From CBDEUK01 sp965250225 (lineage in GTDB: Bacteria; Pseudomonadota; Gammaproteobacteria; Eutrophobiales; Eutrophobiaceae), in NCBI GenBank assembly GCA_965250225.1, contig CBDFNQ010000038.1, forward strand, positions 62,001 through 126,000: DNA of 64,000 nt, written 5' to 3'. A program made the position numbers and the translations under genes. The notes under the pieces were generated by a model. It worked only from the letters and a program-made list of their open reading frames with translations, was not told the origin of the DNA and did no database searches. Positions 30,801-38,203 of the stretch are shown in pieces. The first letter of the stretch is position 1, and each line of letters starts with the position of its first letter.

Positions 30801-32391
30801 TGTAATCTCTAGTAACATAAAAAACACTGTCATCGCATCCATTGCAAATATCCGTTATCGTAGTGTTATTACTAGCAAACACATATTCCCTAATATTTCC
30901 TTTAGAGTCAGTGACCAAAGATTCTCCGTTCTGATAAGAAAAGGATTTGGATTTTATGCCACCAACGGGAACAGAAGAAATGACCTGGGCCGTTGTTGCG
31001 TCATAACTGTAGTATGAACGATTACCACGTTCATCAGTAATGCCAGTAAGGTGGTGAGGAAAGTTAGTATCCTCATAATGGTATGTCTTATGACTACCAT
31101 CGGGATAATCGATCTGATAGAGGTTATTATTGACATCATAATGATAAACAATATCCAGATTGTCCGGACGGGTAATTTTATCGATATTATTCCCATTATA
31201 ATATAACGTTAATGTTCTTCCGGTATCATCTTGAATTAACTCTATACGACCTTCGCTATCATAGGAAAAATAAATAGTTGGCCCATTATTTGGTTCCCTG
31301 CGAATTAGTTTTCCGGTTAAATCATAATAATCTTTCCAATCAACACGAGTTGATTCCCATTCAGTCGTCATAAATGTAAGCTGGATTCTGTCACTACCGT
31401 CGCTAGTCGAGTGATAATTTCCAGAACTTCCCAACATACTTTCATGGTATCCATCTTCTCGTATAAAACCTTGTACTTGGGTAGTGTTTGTTGAATGAAC
31501 AAAGAAATAACTACTATAACCGTGGGTCCAGCCAACCCCTAAATTACTATCATGAGTTTGGCCCAATGAATGGTAGGTTCTTTCAAACCTTAACCAACCA
31601 TCATCAAAATCGACTTCAGTTTCTAATTTGTCACCTGTCCTTGCGTTACACGGATTGCCTTCCTTATCGCATGATGTTTTCTCAAATGGTTTATTACTGG
31701 TTACGGAAAACGGCGGGTATGAGTCACATCCATTTAACCAAGATGGATTAGGTTTCCAATAAGCACCGGCTGGAAGCACGTCAACAGGGCATTGATAATA
31801 TCGGGAACGAAAAGCTGTCCAGCTCGTGTCACTTGGATAACATTCACCTGTAAATTGATTGAGGAAATGACGAGTAACATCATAGCCTTGAGTCTCTAAC
31901 CTTGTTTCACTCGCAGGTCCATTCGTGCCATTAAAATAACCGGCACCTGATGAATAAATGTATGGTATCCATCCGTTTGGAGTAACGATGGTAGAAGAAC
32001 ATTGAGAGGGAAATACTGATTTAATATATGGAATGATCTCTGCCTCATCCGCATATTGTCGTGTGTAATCATAATAACTCCATTCTGTTCTTTCTTGTTC
32101 ATAGTGTGGCCCATAATAATCATATCGTGCGTTTGTATTGATAGTGACTTCTTTTCGGATAGTCTTGTCAGAATATTTAGTATGAAAACTTCGCGCAGCC
32201 TGTGCTGCTTCGGATTCGGAATGGTATATAGACCCTTCACCATCAACGCTGTTACTCCAAGTTATGGACGGCACATTATCTGCCCAAGTTGATGTAGTAA
32301 CGCCAATGAGTAATAACGAAAAGACAATGACTGTGAAAGTTTTATTCAGTAATTGAATAAAAGATTTGGATGATGCTGTTGAGCTGTCCAT
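27871..32391 (-). CDS. Large secreted RHS/YD-repeat protein ending in an RTX-like module
   Basis: 1506 residues. An N-terminal signal-anchor or signal peptide (to about residue 38, ADN) is followed by an RHS head domain (DKEGNPCNARTGDKLETEVD, DUF6531-like) and many YD repeats (for example YEYDDAGNRTKQTDANG) from about 350 to 1260, which form the cocoon shell. After YIYLDNQLLTVL, where the toxin core would normally continue, the sequence switches to GxxGxD nonapeptides (GRDIMTGGLGNDSLYAYGG) and an unrelated C-domain. No PAAR or VgrG is nearby, so Sec export rather than T6SS delivery is likely. It is the probable parent of the displaced tips. Confidence 0.85.
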   Translation of the reverse strand: MDSSTASSKSFIQLLNKTFTVIVFSLLLIGVTTSTWADNVPSITWSNSVDGEGSIYHSESEAAQAARSFHTKYSDKTIRKEVTINTNARYDYYGPHYEQERTEWSYYDYTRQYADEAEIIPYIKSVFPSQCSSTIVTPNGWIPYIYSSGAGYFNGTNGPASETRLETQGYDVTRHFLNQFTGECYPSDTSWTAFRSRYYQCPVDVLPAGAYWKPNPSWLNGCDSYPPFSVTSNKPFEKTSCDKEGNPCNARTGDKLETEVDFDDGWLRFERTYHSLGQTHDSNLGVGWTHGYSSYFFVHSTNTTQVQGFIREDGYHESMLGSSGNYHSTSDGSDRIQLTFMTTEWESTRVDWKDYYDLTGKLIRREPNNGPTIYFSYDSEGRIELIQDDTGRTLTLYYNGNNIDKITRPDNLDIVYHYDVNNNLYQIDYPDGSHKTYHYEDTNFPHHLTGITDERGNRSYYSYDATTAQVISSVPVGGIKSKSFSYQNGESLVTDSKGNIREYVFASNNTTITDICNGCDDSVFYVTRDYIGVPIWVGRNGIVDQYAGNDLKGQPSYITEAYWNNDVKRRTDFEYDSRFFNKITEKREHSIISTSTLGACIEGTNCQVTNSTYDDDGNLTSRTISGFQPDSTPISRTTTWQYNGAYGQLSQIDGPRTDVSDITTLEYYSDSPNEGRNRGRLKKVTLPNGTIQRDNIRYGLNGKIQDEVRPNGEILYYTYYPGNDRLDSLIRSDNAIYQVTKFTYEPTGEVKTITQADWYSSASTTTFTYDAAKQLTRITDDVGNYIEYSYDSEGNQTSEDIYDTTSTLTRNLSKTYDRFNRLDLTQRNFSTDDSDIDVDGTLDKTTDGNGVVTDYSYDNLRRLTSSIQDMGNLDITTQYVYDVADRLVQVIDPENLSTNYSYDDLGNLLSLNSPDTGITSYEYDDAGNRTKQTDANGIIINYSYDELNRLTYIDYPNDMDVTYTYDESNNGQNGVGRLTTITDASGTTFYAYDFRGNLTNQTHTQDSLTFTTGYDYNLRDELIQTTYPSGRTVDYLRNSIGRITSVTTTSNGQTDILVSNASYLPFGPLTSFTQGNGIVETQSYDADYRLTNLVSSLLQDISYQYDGANNIKDIIDNTSTQATLRDQSFSYDPINRLDIANLLGTSEVYDYGYDDVGNRLSLDINGNTTAYGYSTANHHLNSITNNASTSLIYDAVGNMTSDGGNTVTYNDFNQIDTIDDGTSTLGNYIYNANNQRTKKTDNLNTVSYYKYDISGNFIAELNSTGISEKEYIYLDNQLLTVLVEENVIQGTSNWDTLQGTEGRDIMTGGLGNDSLYAYGGNDVLMAGGAGSSVTERNRLVGYNGHDVFHLDLDWGLAFIINYDTGFQNNIDYTDSVRFGYGILPSDILLEAMPNERGAFKGLHLTHTPTGNKAVIYRHHNGGDGYRMDQVIFMEDGTVWSDEDMDVMLGLASKENDDDSHQYAVNPATGWAFGEPYYVYQTRWRDRRVSLQESTATQLVASTGGAE

Positions 32392-32900
32392 GGATAATGT
32401 ATCCCCGCCGTGTATAAAAAGTTATTATTGATGTTGTTTTTTTCGGAAGGATCATGGTCACTTCCTTATGTTTATGACTCGTTTATAACACAGCGTTTAA
32501 AACAATAGATATAGTACATAAGTACTAACCCATATGGGTGAATTTGGTATTTATTGTTTAACTGTTTTTGGCAGTGAAGGATGTAGTTTCTTAAGAAAGA
32601 GATGGAAGTGATTTAAAAAGATTGGGTTTATTCATTGACACAAAACCGTCATGACAGGAAACAACCACATATATTTTTTATATAATCGAGCCTGTTTTTT
32701 TAGTGGTGCTTTCTTCGAAACATCATCCATATGGGTTAATCAAGTGGATTAACCTAGTATCTAGATGACATCAAATGATAATCGCATCGACTCAAACCAG
32801 TACCCGTCACAAGTGTAATCTTTTATGATACTGCTCTTTGGATTATCCAAGCGCATCAAATATCGTGTATCAGTCGAAACATAAGGGTTTATAGTCGTTT
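32392..32900. promoter_or_regulatory. Divergent control region between RHS and the hopanoid operon
   Basis: 509 bp, AT-rich, no gene. It must hold both divergent promoters. Palindromes ACCCATATGGGT (32528-32539) and the near-copy TCCATATGGGT (32726-32736) are the most obvious sites; TTGACA at 32635-32640 has no -10 at proper distance. A TATATAAT run lies at about 32677-32684. Confidence 0.4.
32528..32539. promoter_or_regulatory. 12-bp palindrome ACCCATATGGGT
   Basis: Perfect palindrome; a near-copy at 32726-32736 and a second perfect copy at 41158-41169 flank the hopanoid operon on both sides. It is a candidate operator; the regulator is unknown. Confidence 0.4.
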
Positions 32901-34316
32901 ATGCCATTGAATATTAAAGAATTATTAGAAAACGAAGCAGGTAATAATTACGAGTTACATGATCAACATGTGAATCCTAAATTCGTAAAAGCCCTGCGCA
33001 CCATTGGCTTTGACCGCTGCTATACCCGTGCTCAGGGACAATATTTATGGGACAAGGATGGTCGGCAATATCTGGATATGCTGGCTGGATATGGCGTGTT
33101 CAACGCCGGGCGAAACAATCCAATGATCCGCCAAGCATTAATCGATTTTATGCAAACGGATTACGCTTCACTGGTGCAGATGGAAGCACCATTATTGTCT
33201 GGTTTGTTGGCAAAAGAATTGAAACAACGGATGCCAAATCAACTCGACTACGTCTATTTCACCAACTCAGGGGCAGAAGGTGTTGAAACAGCGATTAAAT
33301 TTGCCCGCTGTTCTACTGGCCGTGCAGGCATTTTGTATCTGAACAAGGCCTTCCATGGTTTGAGTAATGGCGCCCTGTCACTGAACGGTGATGAGACGTT
33401 TCGCGAGGGTTTTGGAACGCTCTTGTCCGACTGTCAAAAAATACCCTTAGGCGACCTCGAAGTACTGGAAAACTCTCTTAAAAACAAAGAGATAGCGGCT
33501 TTTATTTTTGAGCCGATTCAGGGCAAAGGAGTCAATATTCCCGCTGCTGGTTTTCTGAAACAGGCACAGGCATTATGTCAGCAATATGGGACGTTATTTG
33601 TTGCCGATGAAATTCAATCGGGCATGGGCCGAACCGGTAAATTTTTAGCGATTGAACACGAAGACGGGCTCGATCCGGATATGGTCATTCTGTCCAAATC
33701 ATTGTCCGGTGGTTATGTCCCGGTGGGTGCGGTACTCACCCGCAAATCGATTTATGACAAGGTGTTTTCATCGATGGATCGCTCTGTGGTTCATTCATCC
33801 ACCTTTGGCCAAGGTAGCCTCGCCATGGTCGCAGGTCTTGCGAGCCTGAACTATATGGATGAAAACAATCTCATAGACAACGCCACACGGATGGGTGATC
33901 GGATAGGCAAAGGCTTGCTTGAATTGAAAGAGCAGTATCAATTCATTAAAGACATACGCTGGCGAGGCTTGATGATCGCGATTGAATTCGGCGAGCCGAA
34001 ATCGTTTAAATTACGAGCCGCCTGGACTCTGGCACATAAACTCAATAAAAACCTGTTCCCTCAAGCGATCACCATTCCGTTATTGCAGGATCATGGCATC
34101 CTCACACAGGTCGCTGGCCATAACATTGATATCATCAAATTGATTCCACCTTTGATCATTGACGAGTCGGATGTCGAACGCTTTTTATCCGCGTTCAAGA
34201 TTGTGATGGATGGCCTGCATAAATTCCCTGGCCCAAGTTGGGAGGTGATCTCTAGAGTCGGCAAATCGGCTTTTCCCAATGCCCCTAGTTTGAATCAATC
34301 GGTTGCAAAATCTTAA
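32901..34316 (+). CDS. hpnO: Class III aminotransferase, HpnO-like (aminobacteriohopanetriol formation)
   Basis: 471 residues, PLP fold type I. The cofactor lysine is K266 in ILSKSLSGGYVPVGAV; the upstream ADEIQSGMGRTG supplies the PLP-binding Asp. The family also includes ornithine and acetylornithine aminotransferases. Its place as first gene of a hopanoid operon points to HpnO, which transaminates the bacteriohopane side chain to give aminobacteriohopanetriol. The gene runs in the same direction as the squalene synthase 30 bp downstream. Substrate assignment depends on context. Confidence 0.8.
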   Translation: MPLNIKELLENEAGNNYELHDQHVNPKFVKALRTIGFDRCYTRAQGQYLWDKDGRQYLDMLAGYGVFNAGRNNPMIRQALIDFMQTDYASLVQMEAPLLSGLLAKELKQRMPNQLDYVYFTNSGAEGVETAIKFARCSTGRAGILYLNKAFHGLSNGALSLNGDETFREGFGTLLSDCQKIPLGDLEVLENSLKNKEIAAFIFEPIQGKGVNIPAAGFLKQAQALCQQYGTLFVADEIQSGMGRTGKFLAIEHEDGLDPDMVILSKSLSGGYVPVGAVLTRKSIYDKVFSSMDRSVVHSSTFGQGSLAMVAGLASLNYMDENNLIDNATRMGDRIGKGLLELKEQYQFIKDIRWRGLMIAIEFGEPKSFKLRAAWTLAHKLNKNLFPQAITIPLLQDHGILTQVAGHNIDIIKLIPPLIIDESDVERFLSAFKIVMDGLHKFPGPSWEVISRVGKSAFPNAPSLNQSVAKS

Positions 34317-34346
34317 AACTGAAGAGATACAGAGAATTCAATAGAC

Positions 34347-35405
34347 ATGAGTGTAGTAACAAAAAAAACAAATAATAACAGTGGGTTAAGCTCTGAGATC
34401 GATTACCAGGATCACATCCTGCAAGGCGTTTCACGTACCTTTGCCCTGACCATTCCCCAGCTACCTCAAGACCTGGCCACGGTCGTGGGTAATGCCTACC
34501 TGTTATGCCGTATTGCCGATACGATTGAAGATGACAAAGACCTGAGCTTTGATCTAAAACAACAATATTCGGAACAGTTCATTGCCGTGGTGAAAGGGAC
34601 ACAAACCCCCGAGATATTCGCGGAAGCGCTGCATCCACTCCTCTCCGTGAGCGCAACCGATGCAGAAAAAGATTTGATCCACAATACTGCCGCTATCATT
34701 CGCATTAGCCATAGCTTCAATGAGCGGCAGCGTTCAGCACTTGAACGTTGTATAAAAATCATGGCCGATGGCATGGTGCGATATCAGGATGCCGAAACCC
34801 TGGAAGGAGTGGCCGATCAAAAAGCAATGGATGATTATTGTTATTATGTTGCTGGAGTGGTCGGTGAAATGCTCACCGAGTTATTTTGCGATCATTCTTC
34901 CGAGATCAACCAACAGTACGATGATTTATTCAAACTAGCTGTTTCATTTGGACAGGGTTTACAAATGACGAACATTCTCAAGGATATTTACGACGATTAT
35001 CAGCGTGGAGCTTGTTGGCTACCCGCTGAGGTCTTCCAGCGTCACGGTTTTGAACTGGCTAATTTGCGACCAGGTATGAAAAACGAACAGTTTGAAGCCG
35101 CTCTTGGGGAACTCATTGGGCTGGCCAGAAGTCATCTTGATAATGCACTGAAGTATGCCTTGATGATGCCAAATAACGAAACAGGTATCCGAAAATTTTG
35201 TCTCTGGGCCATTGGCATGGCTATTTTGACATTACAAAAAATCAACCAAAAACGGGATTTTCAAGAAAGTTCTGAGGTCAAAATTTCGCGTGGCAGCGTG
35301 AAAAAAACTATTGCGGCAACGAATTTATTAATCCGCAGCAATAAAATGCTGAGTGTACTGTTTTCTGCTGCTGCAAAAGGATTACCCAAAACCGCTATTT
35401 TATGA
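34347..35405 (+). CDS. Squalene synthase (farnesyl-diphosphate farnesyltransferase type)
   Basis: 352 residues. Both Asp-rich diphosphate-binding motifs are present: D58-TIE-D62-D63 and D213-IY-D216-D217. The block VSRTFALTIPQLP and YCYYVAGVVGEML are family signatures. The length and the C-terminal extension resemble one-enzyme squalene synthases rather than the HpnC/HpnD/HpnE three-enzyme route, none of whose other genes lies here. It condenses two farnesyl diphosphates to squalene, the cyclase substrate. Confidence 0.87.
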   Translation: MSVVTKKTNNNSGLSSEIDYQDHILQGVSRTFALTIPQLPQDLATVVGNAYLLCRIADTIEDDKDLSFDLKQQYSEQFIAVVKGTQTPEIFAEALHPLLSVSATDAEKDLIHNTAAIIRISHSFNERQRSALERCIKIMADGMVRYQDAETLEGVADQKAMDDYCYYVAGVVGEMLTELFCDHSSEINQQYDDLFKLAVSFGQGLQMTNILKDIYDDYQRGACWLPAEVFQRHGFELANLRPGMKNEQFEAALGELIGLARSHLDNALKYALMMPNNETGIRKFCLWAIGMAILTLQKINQKRDFQESSEVKISRGSVKKTIAATNLLIRSNKMLSVLFSAAAKGLPKTAIL

Positions 35406-35526
35406 GAAAATTCAAAATAGATTTGGTGAAAAGAGTAGCGTTAGCGAACTGAGTAACTGTATAGAAAATAAGCAGGCTCAAATAACAATAGCGATTACGC
35501 ACTAGTATCAGGGGAAAGCACACATT

Positions 35527-37467
35527 ATGTTAATGGAACCAAATTCAAGTCTGGCCGCAGACCATTCCAGCAATGCGGTAGCTGATATTGTTCGTCGATT
35601 CAGACCACTGCCACTGAACGATGCCACTGAATTCGCAAATGAATCATTGCTGACAGAACAGCAGCCCGATGGTCATTGGATATACGAACTCGAAGCAGAC
35701 TGTACCATCCCCGCCGAATACATCCTGATGATGCACTTCATTGGTGATGTCGACGAAGAATTACAACAAAAGATCGCAGTGTACCTGCGAGAAAATCAAG
35801 ATGAACACGATGGTTGGTCACTTTACCATGGTGGCGTGTTTGATCTAAGTTGTTCAGTCAAAGCCTATTACGCACTCAAATTCGTTGGTGATGATCCAAA
35901 CGATGAACACATGATGCGTGCTCGTAACGCAATCCTTAACCATGGTGGTGCGGCCCACGCAAATGTCTTTACCCGTATTTGCCTGGCCTTGTTTGGTCAA
36001 GTGCCCTGGCGCGCAACACCGTTCATTCCAGCTGAAGTGATCATGCTACCCAAATGGTTCCCTTTTCATATCAGTAAGGTTTCTTATTGGTCACGCACTG
36101 TAATGGTTCCACTGTTTGTACTGTGTACGTTAAAACCCGAGGCAGTCAATCCGCAAGGTGTCGATATACGTGAACTGTTTACTACTCCACCTGAAGATGA
36201 GAACCATTACTTTCGTATAACAACGCCGTTAAGCCGTGCATTTTTAATACTGGATAAATTAGGTCGATTGGCTGAGAAACTGGTGCCACGTGCCATCCGC
36301 AATATTTCTATTCGCAAATGTGAACAATGGTTCACAGAGAGAATGAATGAAGATCATGGTATTGGTGGGATTTTTCCTGCCATGGTTAACGCCTATGAGG
36401 CCCTGATCGTACTTGGTTATTCCAAAGATGACCCTCTCGTCATCCAGGCTAGAAAAGCCATCGACCAACTTCTTGTCGAACGAGGAGATGGGATCTACTG
36501 TCAGCCATGCCAATCGCCTGTCTGGGATACGTCATTAGCCTGTCAGGCATTGCTTGAATCGAATAACAATCCTCAAGCATTGGAACAAGCTTTCGATTGG
36601 TTACTCGAAAATCAATTGAGTGATGAACCTGGTGACTGGCGCAAAGCAAAACCGGGGCTAAAAGGCGGTGGTTGGGCGTTTCAATATAGTAATTATTATT
36701 ATCCTGATCTAGACGATACTTCCATGGTTGCCTGGGCTCTGCTTCGTGCTGACCCGGTGAAATATCATGATGCTATTCAGAGTGCGGCTGAATGGACTGC
36801 AGGTATGCAATCACGTAATGGTGGCTTTGGTTCATTTGAAGTCGATAACACCCAATATTATTTAAATTCAATACCGTTCGCGGATCACGGCGCCTTGCTG
36901 GATCCTCCCACCGCAGATGTTACTGGCCGTTGTATTGCATTGTTATCATTATTCGATAAAGAAAAATACAGAAAGAATATTCAACGCGCTATTGAATTCA
37001 TTAAACTGGATCAGGAGAAAAATGGTTCCTGGTTTGGTCGTTGGGGAAGCAATTACATCTACGGCACCTGGTCGGTCCTGACAGCACTGGAAGTTAGTAA
37101 ACAGGATCCACAACAGGAATACATTCAACGTGCGGTCTGCTGGCTTAAGGACATGCAAAACACTGACGGTGGTTGGGGAGAGAGTAATGACAGTTACTAT
37201 CCTCCGAAACATCACCGACCACACCCAAGCACCTCTTTTCAAACTGCATGGGCGCTGCTGGCACTATTGTCCGTCGATGACTGTCAATCAGACGCTGTCA
37301 AACGTGGTATTCATTTTTTATTAAGTCGTCAAAATCCGGATGGCTTATGGTATGACGCAGACTATACTGCGCCTGGATTTCCGCGTGTGTTTTATCTGAA
37401 GTACCATGGATATACCAAGTATTTTCCACTTTGGGCTCTGGCGCGTTATCGTAATTTAATCGATTGA
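35527..37467 (+). CDS. shc: Squalene-hopene cyclase
   Basis: 646 residues, normal for the family. The catalytic DxDD is D394-L-D396-D397 followed by TSMVAWAL. Repeated QW motifs are seen (for example QNTDGGWGE, QSRNGGFGSFE, QEKNGSWFGRWG, QNPDGLWYD). It converts squalene to hopene or diplopterol at the membrane surface through a non-polar helix inserted in one leaflet. It lies in the hopanoid operon; its TGA overlaps the TTG start of hpnG. Confidence 0.96.
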   Translation: MLMEPNSSLAADHSSNAVADIVRRFRPLPLNDATEFANESLLTEQQPDGHWIYELEADCTIPAEYILMMHFIGDVDEELQQKIAVYLRENQDEHDGWSLYHGGVFDLSCSVKAYYALKFVGDDPNDEHMMRARNAILNHGGAAHANVFTRICLALFGQVPWRATPFIPAEVIMLPKWFPFHISKVSYWSRTVMVPLFVLCTLKPEAVNPQGVDIRELFTTPPEDENHYFRITTPLSRAFLILDKLGRLAEKLVPRAIRNISIRKCEQWFTERMNEDHGIGGIFPAMVNAYEALIVLGYSKDDPLVIQARKAIDQLLVERGDGIYCQPCQSPVWDTSLACQALLESNNNPQALEQAFDWLLENQLSDEPGDWRKAKPGLKGGGWAFQYSNYYYPDLDDTSMVAWALLRADPVKYHDAIQSAAEWTAGMQSRNGGFGSFEVDNTQYYLNSIPFADHGALLDPPTADVTGRCIALLSLFDKEKYRKNIQRAIEFIKLDQEKNGSWFGRWGSNYIYGTWSVLTALEVSKQDPQQEYIQRAVCWLKDMQNTDGGWGESNDSYYPPKHHRPHPSTSFQTAWALLALLSVDDCQSDAVKRGIHFLLSRQNPDGLWYDADYTAPGFPRVFYLKYHGYTKYFPLWALARYRNLID

Positions 37468-38165
37468 AAAAGCATCTAGGCGTTATTGTTGCCTTACCAA
37501 CCGAAGCGCGTTGTATACTTCCAGGCCTGAAGCAGTTCAAAACACCGATCCCTGTTAATGATCACTGCTCTATGATTGTGTCCGGCATGGGTTATGAAAG
37601 AGCCACCGAAGCAGCTCATAGTCTGCTCCAGTCCAGTTGTAACCATCTGATCAGTTGGGGTTGTTGTGCAGCGTTGCACGATACTGTAGACACAGGTGAC
37701 ATCATCATTCCCAATCATCTGGTAAATTCATCAAACCAGATAATGACTTTACAATTACCAACTGCAGAACAGAACCTTGCGTTAAAGAAGACCAACATTA
37801 CTATTCATTATGATGCACTTGCGAATAGTCATGAGATACTAGATACCCAGGAAAAGAAACGTCAGTTGTTTGACACAACAAATGCCCTTGTTGCTGATAT
37901 GGAATCATACGCTGTGGCAAATGTTGCTAAATATAATCAAATAGGTTGCACTGTGATCCGTGCAGTCAGTGATAACCTTCAACAATACTTACCCTTATCT
38001 GCTTCTCAGTATGTCAATGAATACGGTCAACCTAATTTTCCAGAATTTTATTGGTCTCTGGTAAAAAAGCCTCAGGATATTCCTGCCGTGGTAAAACTTG
38101 GTCTGAGTTTTAACAAAGCCTGTAACAGTCTAAAAAAACTATCCGAAATATTTTTAACCAATTAA
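37464..38165 (+). CDS. hpnG: Hopanoid-associated phosphorylase/nucleosidase HpnG
   Basis: 233 residues of the PNP/MTA nucleosidase superfamily (VIVALPTEARC at the start, VSGMGYERATEAA, VADMESYAVANVA near the nucleoside site). HpnG releases adenine from adenosylhopane to give ribosylhopane. Translation must start at TTG 37464, overlapping the shc stop (TTGA), as no ATG with a ribosome site is near; this implies translational coupling to the cyclase. Confidence 0.88.
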   Translation: MKKHLGVIVALPTEARCILPGLKQFKTPIPVNDHCSMIVSGMGYERATEAAHSLLQSSCNHLISWGCCAALHDTVDTGDIIIPNHLVNSSNQIMTLQLPTAEQNLALKKTNITIHYDALANSHEILDTQEKKRQLFDTTNALVADMESYAVANVAKYNQIGCTVIRAVSDNLQQYLPLSASQYVNEYGQPNFPEFYWSLVKKPQDIPAVVKLGLSFNKACNSLKKLSEIFLTN

Positions 38166-38203
38166 TAATATTTATCTCGTTAGAGACAGACAGACTTTCC
38201 AAC

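Noticed and set aside
28500..31017. Plus-strand open frames opposite the RHS gene
   Set aside because: Products of the repetitive YD-repeat coding sequence read on the wrong strand.
9475..32391. CRISPR array or Cas genes
   Set aside because: The repeats are either short tandem repeats or gene-sized duplications; no spacer pattern or Cas motif.
27871..32391. Type VI secretion RHS effector
   Set aside because: No PAAR domain, VgrG or T6SS gene is nearby, and the protein has an N-terminal export signal.
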